DNA from: Tomocerus qinae
Taxonomy: Eukaryota > Arthropoda > Collembola > Entomobryomorpha > Tomoceridae
Reading direction: 5' to 3'
Assembly: GCA_020055645.1 (NCBI GenBank)
Contig: CM034548.1
Location: forward strand, 10,478,001-10,542,000
DNA length: 64,000 bases
The translations under genes were made by a program, and so were the position numbers. Positions 12,997-34,500 of the stretch are shown here, in pieces. Each line of letters starts with the position of its first letter. Positions within the stretch are counted from its first letter, which is position 1. The notes beneath the pieces are model-generated. The model made no database searches, was not told the origin of the DNA, and saw nothing but the letters and a program-made list of their open reading frames with translations.

Positions 12997-13807
12997 AAGC
13001 TCTAGAGACTGCTTTTTATTGCTTGTGTCTATGTACCTAAATATTCATCGAGTTCATTTGCATTTACCTGTTTAAAGTAATTAATGAGGATTCTTAAGAT
13101 TTTGACAGATTGACTCAAGTGATTGACAATGACCTAGTAGAACTACATACTACAACAAAATATGAACTTTGTTTTTGCACTGCAGGCAAAGCAGATCTCG
13201 TTTAACGGAGTATTGCTTAAACCTTTTTCTTACGTGAACCACATAATTTTTACTATTTTCTATGATTCTTGTATTTAATAAATTTGTGTAATTCATTTTT
13301 TGCCACTCAGCAACTAAATAATAGCCAAAGTTGAAAAATTGAATGAGCTGGGCTTACTAATAGCATACTTTGCATTATCTGCGAATCTCAAAGGATTCAT
13401 TTCTGAGTTGAGGAAGAGAAAGCATTGTGCTACGTAGGTAAGGTACCAGATTAGGTTCATCTATCAATCATATCACGAGTCACGAATCAAGATGTACAGT
13501 TGCACTCACAGCACTCAAGTCAATCACTTTAGTGCAGAGCAGAGTTTTTCGTCAACCGAGCCAACAACTAAGATCCATGTCAAATTAGATCATACACATT
13601 ATTTATTATGGATTTGCATTAGCAGAACCGGTTCGCTAACTGAAGCAAAAGCAACTGAGGTTCATTGCTCTAAAGGCTCAACGGATTACAAATTATTATA
13701 CTATCAAAAGTGTCTCTCCACAACAACATTTAATGCTCAACTATATCTGAAGCCATTAACTTCTTAGTTCCCACTCGTACTTGTCACTTACTCCTAAATT
13801 GTCAAAA
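12997..13807 (+). other. Intergenic between protease and LDLa gene, with small ORF
   Basis: A poly(A) signal AATAAA at 13277-13282 probably ends the protease transcript. After it comes the presumed promoter and leader of the LDLa gene; no TATA box is seen. An ATG-started 91-codon frame (13492-13767) lies entirely in this leader and stops 41 bases before the LDLa start codon. It has no recognisable domain or signal peptide and may be an upstream ORF or chance. Confidence 0.45.
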
Positions 13808-15595
13808 ATGCCATTTTTAAATTCAGCCACAATTAGTTTCGGTATTTTTATTCTCTGTGTCATTGTCACCCTTAATAACGCCAAGAGAATATGCGGTCCC
13901 AATCAATTCCGCTGCAGGAATGGAAGAAATTGCGTCGCAGCCCTCGATGTCTGCGATCAGGTAACACACGAATATCGATAAAGATACCTACTTCTTTTAC
14001 TGCTTCTGAATTGTGAACCAACTCTCTCGTAACTACATTCTTTGGATTCTGGTCTAATTTTCATGAGTCTTATACAGACTATAAATTTAAATTTAAGTAA
14101 CTGAATAGTTATAGAAACAATATTTTCATAGAATTTCATCACGGCCGCTTACTTAGGTTAAAACAAATTTAACTCATCTATTTACTATTATCATAAGTTT
14201 TTAAAAGTCCAAGTCTCAGAAAAGTCTCAAATCTGCTTCATGAGAGGAAATTGAAATGCATCAAAAAGATCGTGAGATAATGCGATTCATGTAAAACTCA
14301 AAATTGTGGTAGAGTTATAATAGAATTAAATATCAATTTGTTCTTTAAATAAAATACAACATTTCAGGAGTCCCACTGCAAAGATGGAAGTGATGAAAAT
14401 ATGCAATTCTGTAATGGAAACTTTACCAATTTGTCCAAAACCATGGCAGATGTTTGTTCTCCGGGGATGTTCAGATGCAGATTTGGAGGTTGCGTCGATG
14501 CGTCAAAGTAAATTTAAAACCCAAGATAATTTCCAACATAGAAATTAATGTTTAACTTTTAAACATGGACGATTAGAAATTCCAAACGTGCAGTAGCTAG
14601 ATAAGAAAATTCGTCCTTGGCTGGCTTGGCTGGAAAGCAAATAAAATAAATAGTTTATTAAGTTTGAATAACTGCAGTCATATTGCCAACTTACCCACCT
14701 TTTCTGCACGACTAAAGATGTTTTAACCTGTATATTTTAGACTCTGTGATGGAAATTCTGATTGCTACGACTCTTCTGACGAAACGCAGGATTTGTGTCG
14801 CAAAAACAGGTATTCAACTCTTGTCTCTTAACGAAACTTAAAAATCACAATTAAATTCCACTGAAATTTGAGTTTAATATTTGTTTTTTATGCCATATTA
14901 GGTGTATAGGAAAAAACTTCAGATGCGACTACGGCGGGTGTGTCCCACAAAGAAAAATGTGCAATGGTAAATAGCTAAACAATTCAAACTTTCCATAACT
15001 ATATTTAACTTTTATTACTCTTTTGCACCTCCCTTAACACGATTTTAGTTTACATAACCTTTAAAATTGCTTAAATATATATATTTTTTTTAAATAGACA
15101 GTTTTACATGGCAAAATAGCCAAATTCGCCGCATAATTGGATTTATATTAAAAAAATATTCAAAACTAAGGTTTTTTAAAACTGAATTAACAGAATCTAG
15201 TAAACCGCATAGTTTGTTTTATGAATTTATGCAGGTAAAATAGATTGTCCCGATGGATCAGATGAAACCAGGACCATTTGTGAAGAACATCTATGCTCAT
15301 TGGGATCTTTTAAGTGCAATTACGGTGCATGCATTCCTGGTGACAAGGTAAGAACATCTGAAACAATTGAGCTCTATGCCATTACCAATTCATAGTAGTA
15401 TATTTCATTTATCTACGGATATTTAATATGCATCGTTCAGAAAATGAATGGTTAACTTACATCGCTAATTGCTTATTTATATGAAAGGTGTGCGACGGGA
15501 AAAACAACTGCTTAGACAAGAGTGATGAGCTGAAAACAGCATGTGAAAGTGAAACAAATGGAACAGACATTTTAGATAAGCCAGCCGACTTTTAA
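13808..15595 (+). CDS. Secreted protein with four LDL-receptor class A repeats
   Basis: Six exons: 13808-13960, 14368-14507, 14741-14809, 14902-14966, 15235-15347, 15488-15595; 215 residues. A signal peptide (residues 1-25, core ISFGIFILCVIV) is followed by four LDLa domains at 29-66, 81-117, 122-158 and 163-199. Each has six cysteines and a C-terminal DxSDE calcium motif (CKDGSDE, CYDSSDE, CPDGSDE, CLDKSDE). A short acidic tail ends the protein, with no membrane anchor and no other domain. LDLa modules bind calcium and mediate protein or lipoprotein contacts. ModSP-type proteases carry four or five such repeats at their N-terminus, and a protease lacking them is the next gene upstream on the same strand. 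The start was chosen at the first ATG that gives a signal peptide. It could also be an unrelated LDLa protein. Confidence 0.87.
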
Positions 15596-16142
15596 CTTGC
15601 TGACAAAAGAAATCTTTATTAATCATCCCTGTTCAAAATTTTTATTTAATTATCAGTGCATTTGAAGTATTTCACGTAATTCAGAAAAACTATATAAATA
15701 CAGATATATTATTCCTAAAAATCGTTATAATTTTCACTAAGCACTACAATTAATCACAAACTGATCATGGGCATCGTCTAGACTTATTTCCTACTCCACA
15801 GCACAGCATTGTCTAGATAAATACACTATATCATACCAATTGCCTATCTCGTTTAGAGAATTTGCCAATTTTAAGCTTTAATAGTCTGTGGATTAGGGTA
15901 TAGGTCTAGAAGATGACCATGTACTTATTGTATGTATCATAAGAAAAACTATTATTACCAATAAAAATGTCTTATGTAAATTAAAAACTGTAATGTTATA
16001 TTTATTAAATGAAATAATAAACTTAATAAACTTGAACGCACACTCATCTACTTGCTACCAACTCACTTAAACGAACTGAAGATTTGAAATGAATAAAAGG
16101 GGAAAGGCAGTAACTATAGCACAAAATATGTAGCCGACATTT
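15596..16142. other. Convergent 3' ends of LDLa gene and Prp8
   Basis: Only about 550 bp separate the two stop codons. An AATAAA for the LDLa transcript lies at 15960-15965 on the + strand, and one for Prp8 lies on the - strand at 16006-16001, so the two 3' UTRs likely end within 50 bases of each other or overlap. No exon is seen. Confidence 0.55.
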
Positions 16143-25331
<9,189 letters not shown>

Positions 25332-25386
25332 TTTCAACCCTGTCACCAATATCCAATCGTTAACACGTAATTGCGATCACTGTCAA

Positions 25387-25406
25387 TGCTGACCTAAATG
25401 TCAGCA
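25387..25406. promoter_or_regulatory. Inverted repeat in the Prp8 promoter
   Basis: TGCTGAC, six bases, then GTCAGCA: a perfect 7-bp inverted repeat 56 bases upstream of the Prp8 start codon. It has the form of a binding site for a dimeric factor. No TATA box is near, as usual for housekeeping genes. Binding is not shown. Confidence 0.35.
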
Positions 25407-25507
25407 AATGCCGACAACGTAGAATGGTTTTCGTCAGTTACTAATTTGTGTACAGCTTCTTTATGTGTGCACTTCTTTGCATTTCGTTTCGGCAGATACA
25501 AACTATT

Positions 25508-25640
25508 TTATACTTCGCAGTAATCACAAGGCTGTGGTGAAAGGCGACGTTCTTCTCGTTTCCACATAGGTGGCGCATACTCCGTATTGGAAATAGAGAA
25601 ACTTGGTAGAAACGGTTGTCTTTTATTCCAGGTTGTATTT
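25508..25640 (-). other. Possible terminal exon of an unrecognised gene
   Basis: On the - strand an acceptor-like tttatag precedes 25640, followed by an open frame to TAA at 25508. Its translation is rich in Trp, Pro and charged residues (NTTWNKRQPFLPSF, then APPMWKREERRLSP, ending CDYCEV), unlike the low-complexity translations of the neighbouring non-coding DNA. I do not recognise it and find no upstream exon with confidence, so this could be chance. Confidence 0.25.
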
Positions 25641-28600
25641 CTATAAAATTCATGAGCAGGATTTTGAGATAAATAAATGTTTCCATACAAGATTCCATTC
25701 CATGATAAATGATACAAGTTTCATCGGAATAGGGGCTATTTGAGTAATAAAATGACAAAAGTTTTTAGTGGTTGTTTTTCACCATGGAACATCCATCTTA
25801 TCCACCATTATATCTTTTGCCATAAAAATTGATTTGATTTTGATATTTAGATTAATTTTAAATATTTAACTTAAAAACAGCTCTTGGGAAAATTACTAAT
25901 TGTCATAATAGTATTAATGAAAGTCTGAAAGTATTCCTTCTTGGAAAAGAATTGCAAAGTAGTAAGAAGGTATATCGAGTAAAGAAGATTAATTTTAAGA
26001 AGATAATTGTAATTGCTGTGTGTCTAATGCTATATTGATAGTTTGAACTTGAGTGTGTGGTCAAATGTCTAATTTAATGTTTTTTGTCGTTGTAAAAGAG
26101 TTTATCACGGTGGAGACAATTTTATGTGGATAAATAATTGCAGAGAGGATTGAATGGCGGTATTGAATGATGAGGTTATAATAAATAGAAGTATATTAGA
26201 AGACAGTAGTGATAACCCATAATAAAAGTATTAGTTTGAGCGTATGTTAGTTGAAACAATGGGTTTGGATGAGTGCAAAATATTTGAGTAGTAAATGCTA
26301 GGAATAGTGTTGTTGGCTGTTGTGGGTTTATTTGATCCACAGCTGTCACTTTAGCATGTAGAAGTACAACGTAGCTGAGCAATCCCTGTTATGTCAACTC
26401 AAGTTTATAGGATCATTGATCTTCAATGCTGGCGTGGCGCAAGAAGAGATATGAATATATGAACATGGTACATGCAATGATAGTCATTGTGAGTGAGTTC
26501 CACCAAATGATAAATCAACAGCTGCCACATGGCTGATGCATCCAAAGTGGTCTTCCTTGAGATAGTTGTAAATGAAAAGGGGTTAGTTATGTTGGTAGAA
26601 GGCACATGGTTTATCAATTCTATATAGGCATCATCATGCTTTTATATCCTTTGCAATCTCCATTCAATTCAACTCTTACAACAGGACACAATGTACAAAA
26701 CGGAAGATAACCCATATCTAAAAATTAAATACCGACATACATATCTGAAAAATCTGCTGCAGAAATATTTTTAAAACTACCTTCACAGTTCACACTAAAC
26801 GACTCTCAAAAGAGTTGTCCATATTGTACTGTACTATTATAGCTACATATATCTATAGGGCTTTATTTTTATTGCCTATGCACATTGGTACAAACAAAAC
26901 AACCTAGACCAAACTTCCAAGGTATGTTGCTTTGTGTACACTCAAAAATCAACGGCTTCTCGTAAAGGAAGGGGAGAAGGGTGAACCGTTTTCTATTTAA
27001 TGTACCTACTCGGGTTTAATAGCTAATGCTCCAGTTGTAGGTACTGTTGACACACTGACAATGAAACCAAATGGCTTTGTGCGAGTTACTCGTGTTATTA
27101 TAATATCACACCATACATCCTTAAATAAGTTTATTTTAAATGCTAAAAGCATAGCTGTGCTTTATACTCATTTTCTTCCGATTAGAACAAAGAGACAGAC
27201 TAACTTTTCTACAATTTTATCAACTACGGATGGAAAATTACAATGTTATGCAGTATGACTAAATTGCTTTATTAAGCGCCCAAATGGCACATTAATAATT
27301 ACACTGCTATTCAATTGTAATTGTGGCTATTACACTTAACCCATTTGGGAACCTATATTTTTCTGCATTTAGACACAGATTAATATTTATTAATACAGTG
27401 ATTAATTTAGTACTGCGAGGCTAAACTTATGAAGCCATTGGGCTTTTTTGAGGGTGGGTTGAAATGAGCTTAATACATTGCTACATATTTTAAGCTAGAC
27501 GGGCAGCTTTTAAAGAGTAGGGGAAACAGTAGAATAATCTATTGTACATTAGTATGTCCTTAAAATTAATACGCCCACACAGGAAATAATTATACAGGCT
27601 TGTGGTCTAGGTAGAAAGTGCAAAAAAGTAGACTCAGCCCTGCGATCCTTTCAGGCAACTTATTTAGACCTAGCAACTCTCCTACTATTTAATCCTAAAA
27701 TATCGTGCATGCTCTGGCTTCGGAAAAATAATATTATTACAATATATTCATATTCCAGTCAGTAGAGCAAACCATCAACCGAACGGAAAACGCAGACAGG
27801 AGTTCCCTGCTCCAGATCTAGGATTGATACGGGCACTCATGGTTTGCATAGATATAGATACCAACGAGGAAAACTCACAATTATTTATTTAGCTCAAATA
27901 TTTCCTCAGCGTAAATTATTTTGCCGCTTATCGGGTTTATGAAATTATATAGGTATTTTATGATGAGATAAACAATTGGTATAATGTAACTGGTTAACGA
28001 ATCGATTATCTTCTAGTTATAATATCACTGAATATCTTATATTACTTTTCTAGGAATATATTATCCAGAATTAGAATTAGTTCAATGGGAAGGATTCATG
28101 GAGTGCTTCTTTAATATAATACAAGAGTTAATAAAGTATTCCCCCTGTACATTGTGAATGCATTCTTGTTGTGTCTTTGTCTGGCCTAGTAGGCCCCAGA
28201 AGTAGGTCTAATGTGATTTATAAGTTAAATTTGGTAGAAAGGGAAAGCCTTAATGTGCCTTTGTGCGTAGCGTAGCAAAGCTAGAAAAATGGGGAGGAAT
28301 ACTAATATCAGTACAATAACAATAACAAAGGACCAAGTACCTAGCAACTTGAAAGTGTTCCTTCGAAATACACAGGTAGGTATTACGTTACAACATTGTA
28401 TGGAGTAATAACATTCTGTACGTACCCTTCACCAGCCACTCGGCTCCTTTATAACTGAGTCTTCTCCATGCTTGACATTTTTTACCACTTTTATTACAGG
28501 AATGAAAGAAATGTAAAGTGGCCAATATAAGCATTTATGACAAAATGTTAAAATATTGGCCACTCGAATTATGATTGTCATTATATGAATGGCTACACAG

Positions 28601-31225
28601 AAGAGGGTCTTAATGATGTAGTTGACTCCTGTTTACATACCTATCGATTCACATAAGGTTTCCAACCCGCTTAAGTGTCTCAGAAAATGGGAGCACATTC
28701 TTCTACATTAATTTCCCAGTAAGCATTTAGCTTAGGATTTAATGGGTTTTTGGTTGAAATGGCTAAACCGAAATTTGTGAAAGAAATGGGGCAATCCATT
28801 TTGTTGATTAGTGTTTTCCGTCGGTTCGGATGGTAAAATGACGTCTAGGAGGTAGTAAAAAGATTGGCAGTTGGTGCTGTAGATCTTGTGGTGTAAGCGT
28901 CATGATGCCCAATATTTATATTGGTGGGCCATGTGCGCGTAGCATTGCATTGCATTGGCTGCATAGATGTGGTGGATGAATAAGGTAGGTAAACATGTTA
29001 TTGTACACCATTATGATGAGTCTTTGTTATCTGTTGCTAGGATTAACGTAACCTAGAACGACATCAACAGCATTGCATGCTATGCTATACGCTCCTTTGC
29101 TTCGTTGGTTTGGTAGTCAATGTCGCTGCAATATTATTGCCCCATGATGATGTAACTTGCAACACGACGGTACATTAGGACAAAGTATGCATGGAGATAG
29201 GTAAATGTATTAAATGCACAAATGACTATCATTAGGATTTAGAATATTGGATAGAGCAGTGACACTGACTATGACTACATCGCCAACATTGGGAAAGGAT
29301 CGATCTACAGAATCCACTTGTCTTTCTCTATTTACGCTAGATATAATATTTAACCATTTATTAAATGCCAAATACACCTTTATCGACAGATAACAACCTA
29401 CTATCCCCTATTTATCTATAAGACGTCGTTTATTGGAATCCCTCCACCACTCTCCACAAATTACCTTTTAACAAATTGACTAAAATGTCAACTGGATTAG
29501 CATTCCCAGAAATTAATCCATTCTATTATTAGGTATATTCTCATTGCATCATTTGCATCTAACTGCATTTCCATATTGCAACTTGCGTTTTGCAAAATTA
29601 TTATTATGTAACATGCTAGCATTTTAAAAGTGTCCTTTTAGAAATTTAGAACATTTAATTATGGAACTATGAAATTACAGAATAAGATTTTGCGAATTCC
29701 CACTTGGTGCTTAAAACAGATCAATTTTGTTATGATTATTTGCATGCTACGTTGCCTTTTTTATTTGCGCAAGTAAATAACAGTATAAGTAAAGTGTGAA
29801 GGAATGTGTTATGTACGACTTAGAATCTGTGTGTAGGTAAGTTGAGCTATAATTGTATAAGTCAAGAAAACATGTTGACAAGACTCAATCCCAACTCCTC
29901 CAGGAGCAGACATAACATTCTTAATAGACATAAATAAGACTTGCCCAACTTTCTTGTGCATCAGCAAAGTCCAGTTCTACTTACTTAACAGTTCAATAAG
30001 TTCCAGTCTGTTCCTTCCTACTACTTGCGTAATAACATTATGTGACTTATAATATTCTCCTTCCTCTCTGCAGTATTTATAGCAAATAACAGTATAATGA
30101 GATACAATTTCCAGAGAGTGTCGGTTTAATAGTGGCTTGTTTATGCGTACTTTTACTTTGAAAACGAGCCGCTTTTAAAGAAACAATAAATTTAAGATTA
30201 TCATGGTAAATAATGCAATATAATATCCATTTGATAGCGATATTGTGGTCGACTATAAAGATAGCTCTATAAATAAAGTCTTCCGCATCAAAATAATATT
30301 GTTTTCGCTAAGGACGCAAGTATTTAGGGTCTAAACATCATTACCTACCCATACAATTTGAAAAATGTGATTCAACTGTGCATGGTCAGTGCACCGTAGT
30401 TTGTAAGTAATAGTAAAAAAGGTAGAATCAGTAATCAACGTGGTACACCTTGAAAAATGACTGCATCTTCTTGGATATTCTAATATATTATTATTATTCC
30501 CAATAATATTTTCATGCAACACAATTGACATTGACAGTATAAGCAGCGCTGTTGTAGTAGTATATGGTAAAAGATTTCTGTAAGAGTTGTCTGCATAATA
30601 TTATTAGAAACTCCTTAGGAGTAATTCATTCTGAACATTACCTACATTATTAGTATCGTAAGTGGAGAGCAGACTACAGTAAAAACACACCTTAATCTAA
30701 TATTATATGAGTAGGAGAATGGTATGCCGTGCACGATGTTGGGAGAGCACAATAGTTTCCTGCCAAATATCACAGGGCCGGCAGTATGATATTGACGTGG
30801 TAGCAACAGGGCGTTCCACGTTGCAGGCAAAGGCCCCTTTCTATAGTAGGCGCTTGAAATTTGACTTTTTTGATGCAAAGAGCATGCTTGAGATGAAAGT
30901 TATAAAAGTTGGTCTGTGTGAGTGTGTAAATAGCAGAATGTCTGTAGAGGAACGCTAAATACGCTTGCATCCCTCCGAATGATGATAGTATCTTATTGTT
31001 ATTAGCTAGGCTAGGGTTGCGTTTCAAAGACACATTATTCTAAAAGTATGCACACCATATTAACCTATGCTATATTCTGCATTATATTATAATGATGAAT
31101 ACCGTGGATGTGATAATAATGTTTCCGACTAACTTTTAACATTCTATATAGGTATTAACAAAAATAAAGGGTATGGTACCGACTGACGGAGTGCCTACCT
31201 ACTAGAGGCCTACAAATCCAACTAT

Positions 31226-31265
31226 CTACTTACTTACTTACTTATATACTTAGAAGAAGAAGAAG
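31226..31265. repeat. TTAC and GAA microsatellites
   Basis: A run of CTTA units (31226-31244) followed shortly by GAAGAAGAAGAAGA, in the gene-poor region upstream of Mnt. Confidence 0.75.
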
Positions 31266-33344
31266 ATGATGCATGTATATGTCTGTATATACTAATAATA
31301 TGTGTGTGTGGTTTGTGTTTGTCGAGAGAAGAGTTTTTTCTGGTTTCACGTGTGTTGTGTCTATATAGTAGTCTACGAGATGCATAGTTGTTGTAAAGCA
31401 ATGCATGCGGGTTTGTATATGAATGTAAGTAAGTGTTCTCGGCAGAAATTCACAAACAAACAAGCCTAAGTAAGAGTTGTTATATAAGAATGCATGGATA
31501 TTAGTATTATGTATGATGGGAGGTTTATGGTAGATACATTAGATAGATAGATGGATGGAGGCAGAGTAGATTATAATATTGGAGATTGAGAGTGTTAGGA
31601 GTCAAGTCAGTGTACTACACACACACGATATACTTATTATATAGTGTGAGCGAGCGATGTGAACGATCGAGGGTAGATGAAGGACAAAAGCATGGTAGTT
31701 CTGTTGGTTGGGATGTTGGGAACGCTGAGAACGCTGATGTTGGCTGGGGAAGAGGGATTGGAGGGGAGTCTTGACAGGTCGAAATCCCATTGGTAGTGTG
31801 ATGTTGAGCGTGGAGAAGCTGAGCCGCGGGCAGCCGCGGGTTACCTTCTTCAAAATAAGTGGTCGAGTCGATTCAACTGAAGAACTATGCTGGCTCTCTC
31901 CCTCCCTGCCTGGTAAAAAGGAAATAAGAGGCAGGACGGACTACGGCCAAAAGTATGCACGAGAGTTAGTTGGGCACATTGCATGGCTTAGACAATTTGG
32001 CTGAAAAACAAAGTGATAGCCTAGCACGACCAGCTTTAGACTCAGACTCACTCCAACCAACAGACAAGACACGTAGAAGATATCCGACGTGCCTAGCTGG
32101 CTTGTGCGCTTGCTGTTGTCGTGCACAGTACACATCAGCTCACCACTCTGAATACTACTACAATAATAAACGAGTGTTGAGTTGAGGCTTAGGCAAGTCA
32201 AAAACTGAGACACACAATATCTTCCCTTTAACAAACTAAGTAAGAATCATCAAGGAGCATAATAAGCATAGATTCATCATCCTCATCATCATACACGATT
32301 CCGAATCCACTCTTACTCTTATCGTTGTTGTTAGATAGAATTTATAAATACGTACTGACAAGGCCCACGGGTTGACTCCTCTTCTAAATTATCATTCCAT
32401 AGAAATTATATTTTGTTTTGTATTGTGTCAAAGGCGACGAGTGTGCCTTTGCAGATTTGTCAGTTTCAAGTGAACAGAATCAAAGATTTTGAGCTGAACG
32501 GAAATGAATCAGTTCCGTCTCACCGATTCGATTTATTATTAAAACGACCAGGAGAGATATTTGAGTGAACTGATTGAAGTGAAAGCTAAATGGAGAACTG
32601 AACTAACTACCTCAAATGCTTTTGTTTGTTGTTGTCAGTAAAATAAAGTAAAAGTGTTTTAGGCCATTTATTGCGTATTCCACGGATACTTACCTACTCA
32701 GAGTCACACGGTGGACTGTATACCTAAACATAACCTACCTAGACTACGAGAAACGTTTCACTAACTCAAATATACACGAGGAGAAGCGAAGTGAATTCTG
32801 TCAGAGTCAAATAGAGACAGAGCGTGAGCACGCCAGACCCAGGAGGAGTATATTCAGTTGATAAGAAAGCAGTTGCTGACAGAATAGGAATATTGACATT
32901 GGATACTCTTCGTTCCATCCAAAACTATACTCACTTTGACTTTACTTTGCAGTTTCTGTTCTTCGACCGTGTATGCAGTACCCAGTTACACGATACTACT
33001 ACTACCTATCCGTAGTACGTACACAGATAACACCAGAATCAAACTTACCATTAACCACGAGTAATACCTCGTACGACTACGACCGAGGTAGCAACAACCT
33101 TACAGGGTCACGCATCTGTATGTTCCACTATCACAGACTTTTCCATTGTCTTCTCCTGCATACTAAATCCCTAAGCTACAGGGCATACCCACACACGTCA
33201 TTTTACCATGTGCGTCTTCTATTACCGACTTTGAAAAACCACGACTATTATAATATCTAAATTGATTTAAATTTAAACGTGTTAAAACTTTCTCACCCAA
33301 ACCAAAGTTTCTTTCAAAACCTCAGATAAGTTTCACAGCAAAGT

Positions 33345-34500
33345 TCTGGTGATATTTCTTTACAAATTCCATCAAACTTTGAAATATCCCTGAAATATCT
33401 TGTTGAAAATTCCCGGAAAAGTTTTTTTGCAAATTCCCGGAAAAATTTGTTAGGAAAATTCCCGAAAAGGTTTATTTCCAAATTGTCGGAGAGATTTCTG
33501 TGCTAATTCCAGGTGCAGTTTCTTTTCGAATTCCCGGAGAAGTTTCTTTTCAAATTCCCGGAGAAGTTTCTTTTCAAATTCCCGGAGAAGTTTCTTTACA
33601 AATTCCCGGAGAAGTTTCTTTACAAATTCCCGGAGAAGTTTCTTTACAAATTCCCGGAGAAGTTTCTTTCCAAATTCTCGGAGAAATTTCTTTCCAAATT
33701 CCCGGAAAAGTTTCTTTGCTAATTCCCGGAGAAGTTTCTTTCCAAATTCCCGGAGAAGGTTCTTTTCGAATTCCCGGAGAAGTTTCTTTCCAAATTCCCG
33801 GAGAAGTTTCTTTACAAATTCCCGGAGAAGTTTCTCTACAAATTCCCGGAGAAGTTTCTTTACAAATTCCCGGAGAAGTTTCTTTCCAAATTCTCGGAGA
33901 AATTTCTTTCCAAATTCCCGGAAAAGTTTCTTTGCTAATTTCCGGAGAAGTTTCTTTCCAAATTCCCGGAGAAGGTTCTTTTCGAATTCCCGGAGAAGTT
34001 TCTTTACAAATTCCCGGAGAAGTTTCTTTCCAAATTCCCGGAGAAGTTTCTTTCCAAATTCCCGGAGAAGTTTCTTTACAAATTCCCGGAGAAGTTTCTT
34101 TGCTAATTCCCGGAGAAGTTTCTTTCCAAATTCCCGGAGAAGTTTCTTTACAAATTCCCGGAGAAGTTTCTTTTCGAATTCCCGGAGAAGTTTCTTTCCA
34201 AATTCCCAGAGAAGTTTCTTTGCTAATTCCCGAAGAAGTTTCTTTCCAAATTCCCGGAGAAGTTTCTTTGCTAATTCCCGGAGAAGTTTCTTTCCAAATT
34301 CCCGGAGAAGTTTCTTTTCGAATTCCCGGAGAAGTGTCTTTCCAAATTCCAGGAGAAGTTTCTTTCCAAATTCCCGGAGAAGTTTCTTTTCGAATTCCTG
34401 GAGAAGTTTCTTTCCAAATTCCCGGAGAAGTTTCTTTCCAAATTCCCGGAGAAGTTTCTATTCGAATTCCCGGAGAATTTTCTTTGAGAATTACCCCGAA
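33345..34500. repeat. 24-bp minisatellite, about 45 copies
   Basis: A tandem array with an exact 24-bp period and core AATTCCCGGAGAAGTTTC plus a variable TTTNNA joint. Copies from about 33500 to 34490 are nearly identical; those at 33345-33500 and after 34490 are decayed. Joints fall into a few classes (tttcca, ttacaa, tttcga, ttgcta). Because 24 is a multiple of three and the unit has no stop in any + strand frame, a 368-codon frame (33500-34606) runs through it with an 8-residue repeat IPGEVSFQ. That frame starts at GTG, has no signal, flanking domain or splice context, and is best regarded as non-coding. The array lies 2 kb upstream of the Mnt start codon. Confidence 0.95.

Larger units (their letters stand above)
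25332..33340. other. Large gene-poor region upstream of Prp8
   Basis: About 8 kb with no recognisable protein gene on either strand. The first 110 bases are the Prp8 promoter with a palindrome (separate entry). One - strand frame at 25508-25640 looks coding-like (separate entry). Otherwise it is AT-rich DNA with scattered simple repeats, such as a TTAC run plus GAA run at 31226-31265. A locally GC-richer patch at about 31640-32120 contains two copies of GCCGCGGG and may hold a distant Mnt promoter or untranslated exon. Confidence 0.5.

Noticed and set aside
33345-34500. CRISPR-like regular repeat array
   Set aside because: The units are contiguous with no unique spacers; it is an ordinary minisatellite in a eukaryotic genome.
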